Positions 11,266 through 23,621 of a DNA stretch of 64,000 bases are shown in pieces (positions within the stretch are counted from its first letter, which is position 1; the number at the start of each line of letters is the position of its first letter). The position numbers and the translations under genes were made by a program. The notes under the pieces were generated by a model, which was given only the letters and a program-made list of their open reading frames with translations, made no database searches and was not told the origin of the DNA. The stretch is from Parascedosporium putredinis. Its lineage: Eukaryota; Ascomycota; Sordariomycetes; Microascales; Microascaceae. The stretch lies in the NCBI GenBank assembly GCA_949357655.1, contig CASHTG010000018.1, positions 1,612,001 to 1,676,000 of the forward strand, in the 5' to 3' direction.

Positions 11266-13239
11266 ATGGACAAGCTCGTGAAAGAGCTTGCCGACGCCCA
11301 TGCCTCTGGCAATGGGTATGTAGTCGCCCAGCTTCTGCTGCCGGTGTCCCCTCCGAGTCAGCCTGACCGGCTGCACTCGATCTGGAAGAGTACCAATGCC
11401 GCATTGGTGAAAAGGATGTGACTCGGGCGATGCGACGCTCCTCCTCGATCGGAAATCTTTCTAGCGAAGAGTTTACAGGATGGTCGGATATTTTGACTGC
11501 GTATTGGAAGGCGACTTCAGTCATTGTACCTTTAACTGAGAACTCTGAGCGTGGGGACTTGGTAAGTATCGGGACTCGTTTAAGCGCAGGCTGCAGGACA
11601 TGAGCTGATGAAATAACAGACAACTTCATGGACAAAGGTTTACGAGGTTTGGAAAGAACTTACATCTACTGTCATAAGGGGGTACTCAAATTATGGCTTC
11701 GAGGCCTGGACCATACCCTGTCTTTATGTTACGGGAAACACCTTCGTCTCTACGCGATGAAGGCGGACGAGGAGAGGGCTAGCAATCCAGGCGGGGAGGG
11801 GGGCCTTCCTATGGGGATGATTTTGACCCGGAAACAGAAAAGAATGGACAGCTTCGCGACTGTGAGCAGATGCTGAAACGCATATTCACCCTATGCTTGA
11901 GTGACAGGTAACCGCCCACCAGCCTTGAGAATCGGAATTAGCTGCTAATACCATGCAGGGCACCGGTCGAGACGTCGAGGAAATGGGGCATTTACTTCAT
12001 CATCAACCTTCTCTTCAAAACCTATTTCCGACTTAATTCTGCTAGTCTATCAAGGAATATCCTAAAGGCCCTCACGGCGTATCAGGGGATATGCCTCCAC
12101 TCAGTGCATTTCCAAAGTCGCAGAGAGTAACTTTTAGGTACTATACCGGCGTATTGGCTTTCCTAGAAGAGAATTATGGAGAGGTAATGAGCTCAACCAA
12201 TTTCCGATGTTGTCACCCCTCGTCGTCCTTCGTATCTGACACAACTTCTAGGCGGAAGAGCATCTGATGGAAGCCTGGCAACTATGCCACAAAGGCGCGG
12301 TTCGAAATAAGGAGTAGGTGGTCTCTCCATATCTTCCCAGTGTTCCCCATACCCCCAGATAGCCTGTCGCTCGCTAACTACAGTAGACGGATCTTGACTT
12401 ACCTCATTCCTTGCCGGCTCTTGACCACCCACACGTTGCCAAGCCAGGCCCTTCTCGATCCTTATCCGAGCCTCCAGGCCCTCTTTCACCCCTTGGCCCA
12501 ATGCATACGACGCGGTGATCTTCACTCATTTGACGTGGCGCTCGAAGAACACGAGGAGGTGTTTGTCAAGCTTAGGATATACCTAGCGCTCGAACGTGGG
12601 CGCGATATCGCCTTGAGAAATCTATTTCGGAAAGTATTCATCGCGGGTGGATTTGAAGAGGCTAAAGAGCAAGGCGCGACCCCGCTTAGGCGCACGCGTG
12701 TCCCGGTTGCGGAGTTCCAGGCGGCTATCAATCTCAAGTCGGAGGGTGATAGGATTGATACCGACGAAGTGGAGTGCTTTTTGGCAAATATGATTTACAA
12801 GGTATGGTCCATTTTTCTCACACTTTTGACCGCCCGTCCATCCCCTCCCTCTTTCTAGCTATCCCCAGCCTCATAGGTGCAAGGCATCGTGTGAGTATGT
12901 GTGTTGTGCGGATGAGAATGTGTGTGCGGGGCAACGTCTCATTGGCTGCATCGTGTGCTCGCTCCCAGCCTTGCCAATCAGTGGATGTCATGCGCTGGTT
13001 GCCTTGTCCTCAACCACGTCATCGTTCATTTTTGCCTGAGGCGAGGCGGAGGGGGTGCCTGAGGGCAACGGTCAAACGCCAATTGGAATTTGTACCATTG
13101 GTAGTCTTTGGTCTCCTCGGCGAGAATATGACTCACTAACGGACCCATCGCTTAGAACCTGATGAAGGGATACATTGCGCGAGACCGAGGAATGGTGGTC
13201 TTGTCAAAGAACGGTGCTTTTCCCGGCACTGGGGTCTAA
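11266..13239 (+). CDS. csn12: CSN12 homologue, PCI-domain protein
   Basis: Exons 11266-11561, 11620-11907, 11959-12183, 12252-12313, 12387-12801, 13156-13239; five introns (58, 51, 68, 73, 354 bases) with consistent phases. Recognisable segments in order: MDKLVKELADAHASGNGYVV, GWSDILTAYWKA, SWTKVYEVWKELTS, LRLYAMKADEE, MLKRIFTLCLSDR, SRKWGIYFIINLLFKTYFRL, YYTGVLAFLEENYGE, AEEHLMEAWQLCHKGAVRNK, RILTYLIPCRLLTTHTLPS, LERGRDIALRNLFRKVFIAG, then a PCI winged-helix part (VPVAEFQAAI) and the tail NLMKGYIARDRGMVVLSKN. CSN12 proteins are PCI relatives of Thp1/PCID2, linked to the COP9 signalosome and, in yeast, to mRNA transcription and splicing factors. Four single-base losses break the frame: A4 at 11410-11413, GGGAAA at 11733-11738, G6 at 11798-11803, G4 at 12085-12088. 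Corrected length is about 457 residues, normal for fungi. Confidence 0.93.
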
Positions 13240-15749
13240 GGAAAAATTGACCCAAACCCAAAAAAATCAAAATGTGAAAAGGCCCTTTGGGCACAATCAA
13301 GGGCGGGGCTCAATGGAAACGGCAATTTTGTACACCCATTGATAGGCTTTTGGCCGTCGGCGAGAGATTCTGGGGCGGATGGTTAGTCGAACATGCAGCG
13401 GGGATCAATTCCGGCCCGCAACGTGCTTTCATGTATTAGTGGAGATTTCATTCTTTTCACATCACGTCTTATTCCCACGAAATATCACACGGGCTCTTTA
13501 CAACTTGCCGGTGGTGGAATGCACGGCCCAGGAATGGAAAAGATGAGAAGAAGAGGGGAAAATGACAGGAGTTGACCCAGTCCATCTTTACTTTTTCCCC
13601 CATGTTCACACACAGACCAGAGAGTTGATGGTTGAGGGCGCAGAGGCCACCAGAGTCTTGGTGGTGCAAATCCGCCCATGTTCTCCACAGAACGCGTCGC
13701 GTCTTGTTCACGACAGGTACTTGACCTCACTCCTCCGCTCTAACATGAAGCTCTTTCTCCCGCGCACCACCTTTTGTCAATCCCGCATCCTTGGCCCTTC
13801 AATTCTCGGTTTCATTTCGAGACACTAACGGGACTTGGGTCCACCTCAGGTGAGGAGAACAGGAGAAGGAAAATTCGTCACATTCCCAAAGCGCAAAACG
13901 GAGGGGGAAAGAAAAGGGAAATAAAGTCGTGGAGACTGTCCAGCAGAGCAGCACATATCAAGTCTTTGGCCCAAACCCTCCCCCCTTTTCCTTTTTCCTT
14001 TTTTTTTTTGTCACCTCCCATCGCATGCAAGCACTTAAACATCCCAGCCCGGGGTTCCACACCACCTTCTCGACGCCTCGGAGTTGCATCAATTTAACCC
14101 GAAAGAGCTCATCGACATACCGTGGTCCTCGCCTTGTTCTTTTGGACTCCCCCCTCTCCCCACACACACTTTTGTTTTCCATCATTCCTTTTGAACGGGG
14201 CGGGATGAAACGGAAGCGACTGGCAAGGTAGTCGTGAGGTCACGGTTATGACTCAGATGCTACCGCCGACGGTCGCCTCCATCGGTGAGTCGGTCCAGAA
14301 CAGGCCTTTATCTGGTTCACCGTTCACGGTTACCGAAAACGATGGAAGTTGGAGAAAGAAGGGAACAAGGAGGGGGGTGAAATCAGGGGATTGTGGCAAC
14401 AGCGTATCGGATCACACAAAGGGCCGGGGGCGTTGGATCGGCCCCAGACCCGCATTCCTGTGGACTCTTCTCTACTTCCCGCATATTCCATCCCTCGAGA
14501 TTTCTCAGCCAAGGGGATGAAGTGGGACTTTGTAAATTGCTTCGGTAGGAAACGCTCGAGTTGTATAGAGATAGCTGGGTTGACGGTTTGCTCCCCCAAG
14601 ACGGCAAATCCTTGCATGGTACATGACCCTCGCTAGTGAATCTCGGGATGTATATGCGGGCGTGCGTCGAAAAAGGGAGAGCTCATCCCCTTTCCCATCT
14701 TTGAACTTGAGTACACTAGACCATTCTGAGACAGCCCAGCCAACTTCACGCTGGGCATGCACTCATTCACGATCGATAACATCATTCTTCTCACTTGTAC
14801 CCTTGAGTCAACGATCCCCACGCAAGGTTACAATGTCAACAATAGTGTGGTATCGCGAGCTTCAATATTACCTTTATGAACGAGTGTAGAGAAAGATACT
14901 GTACAAGCCATAAGCAGTTGGGCAGATAACAAGAAAACAAGACACAGTCTGTTGTGGCGCTATCCGCCATTGATCCTTGCAGTCTAGTTGGGCGAAGAGC
15001 CCCCGTATTTCTCCCGTAACTATCACTCCTGTTTCTTTTCTTTTCTTTTTCTTAGTAGGGGAGGGCCTTCCTTCCTACTTAGGCCCAGCCTTGATAAGGA
15101 CCGCCGAAAGAGTCACCGTCTGATTGCCACCCCGGACGCTCTCGAGGAACAATGTTGATACTAGATGTACAGTAAAGAGGCAAACAGGCCAAGGGAAACA
15201 GCCGTAAACGGGAAAATCGAAGTGCAAGAACGATTCAAACTCGTACGGGACAAAGATGTCTGCCGAGATAAATAGCGAGCAAGAGGAGATTTCAAAGCAG
15301 GGGAATAAAAATAACGCCGAGTCTTGAGAACAAAAGAAAAAGAAAAAGAAAAAAGGAAAAGAAAAAGCCAAATCGCCGCCGTCATGAGAGGAAGAGAAGA
15401 AGAACAACAAGAAAAAGAAAGAAGATCTGTAAACGCCCAAAACCAGTCGTTTCATATCTTGTTGTGCCAGACTTTCGCAAATCCATCAAACCAGAAAACC
15501 CTCTATAAGTTGCAGAAAAAGAAATGCGGGTTGAATGAGAAGAAAAATAATGAGAGATTTGATAAACGCCGAAACCGGAAACAAATCAAGTAATAGCCAG
15601 CCTGCCGTTGGAAGAAAAGGGGCCGGCCGATTGTCATGAAGAAGGGAAAGAGGGGGAGGAGAGGAGAGGAGAGCCAAAGCACGCTTATTAGTTAGGCGCG
15701 GTGCACAAATGTGTGCTCGACCTTTGGGTACGCCGTGCGTTGACTCGTA
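13240..15749. other. Convergent intergenic region, no gene recognised
   Basis: Lies between the 3' ends of CSN12 (plus) and the BTB gene (minus). Open frames are short and without motifs. Polypurine stretches occur near 15320-15420 and 15640-15680 and give Lys/Arg/Glu-rich false frames. Nothing else is seen. Confidence 0.6.
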
Positions 15750-16812
15750 TCAAATATGCCGGCTGCCGCGAGGTGTACTAGAAACGTAAATGTTAGTCAT
15801 ACTGTTCCTCGCAAGCAACCGTCTTTTCCCGTCATGTCCGTAGATAACTTACGCCGCTGCTGAGATATCGTCGACGTGGTTGCACAGGGCCACGAAAAGG
15901 TCGAAGAAGAGCGGGGTTCCACCGTTCCACATTTCAAGTTGCATCGTCCCGCTTCGCTTGAACGTGCTTCGGCTTCGAATGATGAGAGCGAGGTAGTGTG
16001 CACGGAGTTTGGAGTCATTATCGGGAGTGTTGGCGTACGCGTACCGAGCCGATGTGAGTATGGTGCTGCACTGGATGCCAGACTCTAAAATTGGGTTAGT
16101 CTCCAAGATTACGTCTTGAAATGGAGACAAGAGAGGGCTCAAGCACTTACGAAGACCTTGCTTCCTAAGAGCAATGCGTTTCAGTTCCTCCAGCCCATAC
16201 TTCTCCGCAGAGCAATAGATGACGGTATCCTTGAGCAGATCGCCGTCGACGCTGTGGTGAAACATGGTGGCTTCTACGCCTTGGTGATCTTCGCTAGGAG
16301 GTTCCAGCTCCCACGAGTTTCGCCTCTTGCTATGGATGAGGCGTGGGTAATAATCTCCCTTGTACAGAAACTCAAGCACGGAGGAAAAGATCTCGGGCTC
16401 CTCATCAGGGAGGGCGATCCTCTTATTATTTCCGTCGGCATATTGTCGGTGAAGGGCAGCTTGGAAGAACGGCGAAAGGCAAAGGACCTCCTCGTGGGCG
16501 GCGAAGAGTCTCTGTTCGGAGCCGACAACGAGGGTTACGACGGGAGATGAGAGATGGCTGTTGGAGGCAGGGGGTTAGCAACCATTTTTATCTTGGCTTT
16601 TCTACGATGGAAGAGGAATTCCCTTGAGCTTACTTGGTCGTGGGAGTTTCAGGCTCTTGAGTCGTGGTGGTGGAAGCGGTTCCAGGCCTACGACGAGACT
16701 CATGCTTTCGCTTGGAGACACCGCTCTCCTTGCTAAAGGAGGAGCTGGACTTGTTTACTTTGTAGCTTTTGGAAAAGCTCTTGGTAGAGTCTCGGCGGCG
16801 TTGCCCGAACAT
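15750..16812 (-). CDS. BTB/POZ domain protein
   Basis: Exons on the minus strand: 16812-16634, 16557-16151, 16084-15853, 15777-15750; introns of 76, 66 and 75 bases with matching phases. I chose ATG 16812 (MFGQRRRDSTKSFSKSYK); the frame stays open further upstream but looks non-coding. Residues 1-60 are Ser/Lys/Thr-rich and probably disordered. Residues about 64-195 form a BTB/POZ fold: SPVVTLVVGSEQRLFAAHEE, LCLSPFFQAAL, RIALPDEEPEIFSSVLEFLY, KGDYYPRLI, then DTVIYCSAEKYGLEELKRIA, the helix pair typical of this fold. The tail (DSKLRAHYLALIIRSRSTFK, PLFFDLFVALCNHVDD) resembles fungal relatives. BTB domains mediate dimerisation and often adapt substrates to cullin-3 ligases; no Kelch, zinc-finger or other partner domain is seen. 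The product is about 281 residues. This is the only one of the seven genes with no frame break. The last exon frame is the least certain part. Confidence 0.88.
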
Positions 16813-17947
16813 TATTGCAGAAGTTGATGTGTTTTGATGGCGTGAAGACGAGATGAGGGGGATGAATCGAGCTACGATGAAAAGGGAGGAGAAAAACTGC
16901 GAGAATTCCTTGTCTGGAAGAAGAGATAAAACAAATGGCAGAGAGAATACAGTTCGTGGAGAAAACCAGAGTTGAGCGAGTTTAGGCAGAGAGAAGGACG
17001 CAGGTCTATTAAGTTGGTGGCTGTGAAGAATGATGGGCACCGAAATTGTCAGGTTGTCCAGTCTGAATTTCTGAGAGGCGATGGATGGGGTAAAAAAATA
17101 AGGTAGAAGCGAGGACGTGATATTTCGTGATTGACCTTACCTTCCAGGCTGCCAGGCTTCGTTTCTGGTCCGGATGATAGAAGAGGAGATCAAGATGAAT
17201 TTTACAGAGGGGAGGGGAAGACTCTTATAAAAAGGCGACAGCAAGGCACAATGTACTTTTGAAAGCGACTCCTTTTTAGGAATCGGTCTTTTGGCCCATC
17301 GGTGGGCTATGAATGGGGACCAGACAAAAGGGAACTCGTAAAGGAGGGGGAAGATCTTTGGAGCACGGTAGGAGAACAAGTGGTGGTGCTTCACGCCCCC
17401 TCCTCAATTTCTGAATCGGGACGCAAAGCTAAGGCTGGCGAGCAAATATGTAGTGTCGTTGGAGTCCTGATCCATGACACGCTTCCGACGCGACTGGGGG
17501 AACAAGGAGGTGGCACTCTACGCGAGCTGGCCGCGCCATCAGCTGACTTTTTTGTGTTCGCTTGGTGGGGCCTCCTGGTTGAGACGGGCCAAGTTACAAA
17601 GTTTTTGGCAGCGTTGCGATAGATTCCGTATGTTCCCTTGTGCCAGTACAGGACCGTTGTGGGGACGCTGGGAAATTTGCAAACGGGGGCCGACGGGCTA
17701 GGCCCCAGGCAAACGGAGTACTTGGGCCTAGCGCAGCTCATCCTGCTTGGGTCGGGGAGCCACCTGGCGACGCCAATGGAATTCACACAGGAGAAAAACC
17801 GGCCTGGCGAGACAGGGGTGTACCGTCGACCCAGGAGAAGAAAAAAAAACGAAAAAAGAGTCAATTGACTTTGACAAGTACACTCGTCTGAGCATGCGCA
17901 TGGTAGTCCCGAGGATAACATGGCATTTGGGCAGGGGTGTGGAGAGG

Positions 17948-17957
17948 ATCAATTGAT
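17948..17957. promoter_or_regulatory. ATCAATTGAT palindrome (candidate site)
   Basis: Exact 10-base palindrome upstream of the BTB gene, 1.1 kb from its start codon. It is one of five exact copies in the window. The role is inferred only from over-representation. Confidence 0.35.
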
Positions 17958-18239
17958 GCAAACAAGCAGGTCCGCACCATCGAAGCTAGAGCTCCACCAC
18001 ACCTCGAAGCACCGGTTGTGTACTCCTTGGTGCACCTTTGTTTGAATGCTAAACTGTCAAATGTTCAGAGTGTGCCTTCTTCCCTTTCCCTTGGACCTAA
18101 TGATGAGAGGACAAGAAGAAAAAAGTAAAAATGGAGGGAGGAAAAGAGAACGAGATCATTGGACGAGTCATAGCTCCCTTCATTGGAGGGCTTCTGCCTA
18201 TTATCCATGAGGCGCACAGAGCAAGTCGGCGAGGTGGAG

Positions 18240-18249
18240 ATCAATTGAT
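18240..18249. promoter_or_regulatory. ATCAATTGAT palindrome (candidate site)
   Basis: Second exact copy, 292 bases from the one at 17948, also upstream of the BTB gene. A close pair of identical palindromes is unlikely by chance. Confidence 0.35.
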
Positions 18250-20727
18250 TGACGGGAACATGAATGACAAGATACTACGGATTTTGAGAGTGAATGGGGA
18301 GCTTGACCAGCCACCGATCCACACCAAGAAGAGACACCCCGGTCGTTCACAGGTTTGGACGACGGAGTACCATCACAAGTATTACTCCGAAGGATGCGAA
18401 ATCTTGCGCCCCTCTGCCAAACCCGGGCAGGGGGAGAACACAGCTGGTACCATGAACCACTCCTTGCCCCATGGATGTTTGCCTAAGATTCCAGCAACCG
18501 AAACCAAGGTTCGTAGGAAGAGAAGGGCGGAAAGGGATTAGACCCGACAAGGATTTTAATGGATTCCCCTCCATCCATCAGCTTTCGAATCTCGATCCCG
18601 GGAGATACCAGGGCCATCTCGATGACCGAGGTCCCTCTCCCACCTTTTCGTCCTATCACGCACTCGAGCCCATTTCTCCCCGGAATTAATATGCCCACCG
18701 TGTGAAAGGTCGATGCAGATTTTAAAGGCGCCCACCCGCACCTCAGTTTCACTTCACATGTAATGAAAGCATACATAATCAAAGTAGCATCTTTATTCCT
18801 CTGGCAGGGTTGCCTTATTACCTTGTCATATTCTCGATCGGGACTCTTCAAGACTAGATGCGGGAAGTGAAGTTGTGAATGTTAAGGCGTCAACACCCTG
18901 AGTTGTGAGTTACATGATGAAGGCGCGGCAGAGTGCACGATGAATGGTCGCCAAAATTTACAAATTAGAGACGGCACATATGGTCCGGCTGCCCTCCTTG
19001 GCCCGCCTTGCCGTCTCCTTCTTTTGTATCTTCTCTAGTCGACGAATCGCTAGCTGGCGATGAACGCTCGCCATTCACCATGGGCACACATATCTGGCAT
19101 GATGAGGCCCCGATGGATAGATTGCCACTGTCTCCTGATACTCCCAATTTATAACTAGGATTTCCCTTGCACTGTGAGTTATATTCGGTGAGTATCACTC
19201 ACTCATAGGCACACTACGAGGCGTCGACGCTCATTGTTACCAATCGAAGCGCACAATTTACATCAGGAAGTGTGGAACAGAATCTCGCGACATCTCCTTC
19301 CATCTAACGACGCCACACCTTGGGCGAAACGAAGCGGAACATAAACTTGGGGAAGAATACGTGAGTGTGGGCGAAAGAACAAGATTGACGGGAAGGGTAG
19401 ATGATACCTGAGTCAATCCGGATGCTTGTCTGGATGTTTGAGCACGTTGATATGATAGGTGTTCCCAGGGATTGAAGGATGAGAGAACCTGGATCTAGCT
19501 ATATTTCCAAGTTCAGCGCTCTTTTCAACGATGGGTCAAACACCTAGGGACGCGTGTATGTGATAACTATCCCTGACATAAACGGCCCTGGACCGCCTTT
19601 TCCTTCGCATCGAAAGGTCCAAAGGCCGAGCTACGGACTCGAATGGTCTATTTGAGAGGACTGGTAGGAACGTATTAGCATCCGTTATTGTCATTTGCCT
19701 CTCGTTGTCATGGTCGAGTTTTCCATATTACCTTCATATGTATGTTCTCGTGGTCTGACGATCTTACAACAAAACTCCTCCAAGGTCGTCAACTGTTGTA
19801 TATAGGCAGACTCCCCAAGATAGACCTCTGTCAAGAAATCCACAGCGCTCTTATCAGTATGTCGAAAGCCAACATGGCCTCACCGTTGCTTGATGCGTTG
19901 GGGATTATTCTGCTTCTTATTACTGTGCTGCTCTCCATATCAAAAATCACACTTGATGTACGACCTTATTTCCAACCTAGCGACAGGGAACACCAGAGTC
20001 GTGACTGATCGCCATGATGAATGGTGCCTCTCACTAGAGCGTATCTTCCATCTAGTTAGTAGATATCTAGCCCCGGGTAAGCGATAGTTGACTTTCAACA
20101 CATGCTCGCGCTTCGCGGCGCAGGCCTAGTTTCCTCAGGTTTGGTTGACAGGTAACTCCTACCGCACACGCCCGTAAGGCGATTTTCAATCCATCGCCGA
20201 ATTGTCGGCCCGCTCCGCCACCTTCCTGGCCAGATGACCGAAAACTTTAGGTCACATTCCAGGCGTCGAAGCGACGCGTCACACCTGTAAGTCCTCAGAT
20301 TCTAGCGGAAACACTAGCTCACATTCCAAGGGATAGACCGAGTGCTGATACGAGCTTCGGGTAGTCCCGGCAGCTGCATAAGGGGTTCCGGCGTCCAGCG
20401 GAGGACTCTCATTCGTTGTCTCTAGACGCGAGTCTCTTGATCTCGTGCTTGTGCTTGGGTGTGGTGTGCAGAGGTTGCCATTACTGTGCTTTAGCCCCGA
20501 AGCAACTCACCATATCCCCATTGCCGTCTGAGAATCTCGGAACCTTTCTCGGGTTCTATTTGCCCGAAGGAAATACTTTGTGGGTAGTATGCTCCCGTGG
20601 GCATCTTGGCCTGGCACTGACTAGCTTATATGGCGCGTGATGCGTTGAAGCTTGTTAATGTGTGACCTCGTAGCATCCCTATCTGGCACTCATCAACAGA
20701 TGGTCACTCAGTGCCGGTTTTTTCCTC

Positions 20728-20895
20728 ATGACCCGTTTTGAGAATCTACTAGCGTTTGGTATCGATGTCCCAGAATTATTGTCCCGCGTACCGCATCGTA
20801 TTTTCGACCCAGCGCAGACTGTAGACGAGAAGGCTGGAGCGATCTTAAAGATAGAGGAGATAGGCTCGGACGAAGAGCCGAAAGTGGCACTCTAA
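20728..20895 (+). CDS. Short open frame, doubtful
   Basis: A 55-residue frame from ATG (MTRFENLLAFGIDVPELLSR at its start, ending DEEPKVAL). The composition is protein-like, with an acidic tail, and resembles the C-terminal end of a larger gene. No upstream exons could be joined convincingly and no family is recognised. It may be a relic or chance. Confidence 0.2.
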   Translation: MTRFENLLAFGIDVPELLSRVPHRIFDPAQTVDEKAGAILKIEEIGSDEEPKVAL

Positions 20896-21999
20896 CTCTA
20901 GACAGTAAAGAGAAAATCCTGAAACTGACTAGAGTGACAGAAACTGCATATATTCTTTGAAAAGTCTCGAAGAGGATAAATGAGGAGCTGGTTGAACATT
21001 TTCAGAGACTAGGCATATCAGCTCCGATCCAGTTTTTTTCTGCACCAGTATCTCTCATAGCGGAGAATAGGGATTAGTCCCCGAGGCCATGTTGGGGCCG
21101 GGGAAGAGAAACTGGGCAGATCTGTGGTAGGCCCGTTCTTGTCCTCTGATGTATTCTTGGCAGTCCCGATAGAATGCCTTTCTCTCACCTTAGACAATTA
21201 TCCTCTGAAAATCAGCATGCGAAGATCTAGTATGGTATAGAGGATATAGCAATAAGTGATTACAGACTGGAATTTCGAAAGGTTGTACATGCCCTTGTCA
21301 TGAAAGGCAACCCGGCATTACCCTGACGCAGGAGACAAGCGGGGCCGGAGGACCCGGCGCCGGCTCTGCACGTGACCACTCCTGGCCGGGCAAGCCGGAA
21401 GCTGGGCGGGGCACCACAAACGAGTTTCTTCCCCGCCCGTCGAATGCTCACCTGCTAACCTCAAATACATGGTAGCCCCCTTGGGTCCCTCAAAAGGTGT
21501 CTATAGTGAAGTTGTGAGGATACCACGGACGAATAATTAGGAGTGACCCACATGATTCCTAGCTCAAAGCGATAATCCGCCCACCTAACTAGCTTCAAGT
21601 TATATATAAGCAGGTCATGGTTATATGCGTATAGATATGGACATAATTATAAACTAAAAAGAGACTGAATAATTGTACTTTTCTTCGGTATTTTCAGCTG
21701 TGGCGCGAGGGGGTCAATTTGCTGTTGCCCTTCGAAGTGGTCGCCAATGGAACGGATGGCTCGCCTGTCCGAGGCAACCCTTCCCTTATGAGAGACCCAG
21801 TGGATCCATTGGATCCATTAATAAGTTGATACTGGCGCTGAAGGAATCACTCGTCTCTTGTTGCAGATTTTGAGCGAAGGCCACACATACTACTTCAGGA
21901 AATATCTTCAGTGGTTACTAGATAGCCTGCTATCTTTCTATTCTCCTGCTTTCCTCCCTGCAGCGCGCATAATAAATATAGCGAATTGATTGGTTTGCT

Positions 22000-22050
22000 T
22001 CCTTTTTCTTTCTCTTTTTTCTTCTTTTTTTCTTCTTTTTTTCTTCTCAA
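22000..22050. repeat. Polypyrimidine tract
   Basis: CTTTTT/TTCTT-type tract with a repeated TTTTTTTCTTC-like unit; intergenic. Confidence 0.8.
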
Positions 22051-23064
22051 TATTGTGCATAGAATTAATTCATCAGTACTGGCACTCTTTCGCTTTTTGA
22101 TAGCACTGAGCTTGACTGATATCTCAAGTTGAGCATCTTGAGCATCGTCGGTTCTTACCTGGTTAACCTCTAGATCCTCACTTAATTGGCGTACACAGAG
22201 GGGGATGGACACGAGGAGGCTCCTAGCCGCCATTGCTCCTTTGATACTACCTCGGTAGATACACCCTGCATCACTTCCTCGATTCAATAGAGCTTATTCC
22301 CATCCCCGCCATTTACGCTTTCCCTCGTCTTGAGTGATGGTTCCAGACCTTACCGAGGTCCATAAGATATCCCTTGCATCTGAGAACTGATATCTTGTCC
22401 ACACCTCTTGTTTTCGCCGTGGGAAAGCGGGATATAGACAGGGGTGCCTTCTTCCTGGCTGGCCGACAGCCGACCCCTGTTGTCATCGCAAAGGCGCTTT
22501 TTTCCCGTCTGCGCCTCTTGCTAGGAATTGGTTTACTGAGTGCAACCGGTGATGAATCCCGGTAAACTCTGCCCTTCCTTGCAAGGAATCAAACCGACCG
22601 ATAGCCGAGTCACTTCAGAGACGCGTCTACGGGTGGCACTCTATTAAACCCGATTGGGATGAGACATGGATGCAATGCTTTCTGCACGACCCGTCACGTT
22701 TGCAGGGGCTCAGCCTCCATCACTTCAAGATGGCCTCAAAAGACTACTTACTGGCACCCAAAAAAGGGCTCTGGCCCGGAGCTTTGGTTTGGATGGCTAC
22801 CTCGTAGATATTGCACGTGTGAGTAGCCCCTGCACGATGTGGCACCTCTCCGCCAAGCGTTTGGACTCTACGTTAACCAAGAATATAGTCAGGAGTGAAG
22901 CTTCTTTTCCTCCTTGCTTCTGGAAGAGGCATGCTATCGGGCCAGCCTATTTGGAGGGATGGGATTATGTACTTATGTGAGGGGCCGAATTCGTTCATCG
23001 ATTATTCTTCCATAAATACCATCTTTTCTGGTCTGTACTTACCTACAATCCTACATGTAGATTT

Positions 23065-23415
23065 TCAGCAATTGCGGGAAGCATCAGCCAGCCCGCGGTT
23101 TAGAAGTAACCGGGCGTAAGATTTAAGCCCCGCGATGGAGTCATCGAAGGTCACCTCGCGGACGAATTTGCTCTCTAGTATGTTAGATGATGTAAGCGTT
23201 TCTTGACCCTTTGAAGTTCTTCGTATGGAATTAGATACGAGTGTAGCCGTCTTTTCTTTTTGAAACCAGAGTGCCACCTCCTCCGAGGAACTTGACTCGC
23301 AGCCAAGCCATTTGGTCCGGTCTTTTATCTTCGATGAGACAGTAATACAAGCTGACCGTTCGAAGAAGAAGCCATGACCCTTTGACCCCGCGGAAATGCC
23401 GACTCTAGAAGACAT
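23065..23415 (-). CDS. Hypothetical open frame, doubtful
   Basis: A 116-codon frame from the start codon to a stop (begins MSSRVGISAGSKGHGFF). It has a mixed, globular-looking composition with no low complexity. No family, no introns and no neighbour support it. Frames of this length are expected by chance in a window this size, so it is listed only as a candidate. Confidence 0.18.
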   Translation of the reverse strand: MSSRVGISAGSKGHGFFFERSACITVSSKIKDRTKWLGCESSSSEEVALWFQKEKTATLVSNSIRRTSKGQETLTSSNILESKFVREVTFDDSIAGLKSYARLLLNRGLADASRNC

Positions 23416-23593
23416 TCATTGTCCATGGAAAGAGGTTCCGTGAGGGAGGGAGAGAACTAGGATAGGAAGATGCGGACATTCCTAGTCATGCGCGCGCGAG
23501 AATAGCGGCCTTGCTGATGGATGGTGGACCCTTCAGGTTGACAGGATAACACGAATAAGTTCAGAGGATGACTTCGAGATTTGGATCAATTAC

Positions 23594-23621
23594 TTTTCCT
23601 TTCTTTCTTTCTTTCTTTTTT
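23594..23621. repeat. CTTT microsatellite
   Basis: Run of CTTT units followed by poly-T in intergenic DNA. Confidence 0.85.

Noticed and set aside
21895..22287. 131-codon minus-strand frame with a Lys/Glu-rich stretch
   Set aside because: The charged stretch is just the translation of a polypurine tract; the rest shows no family.
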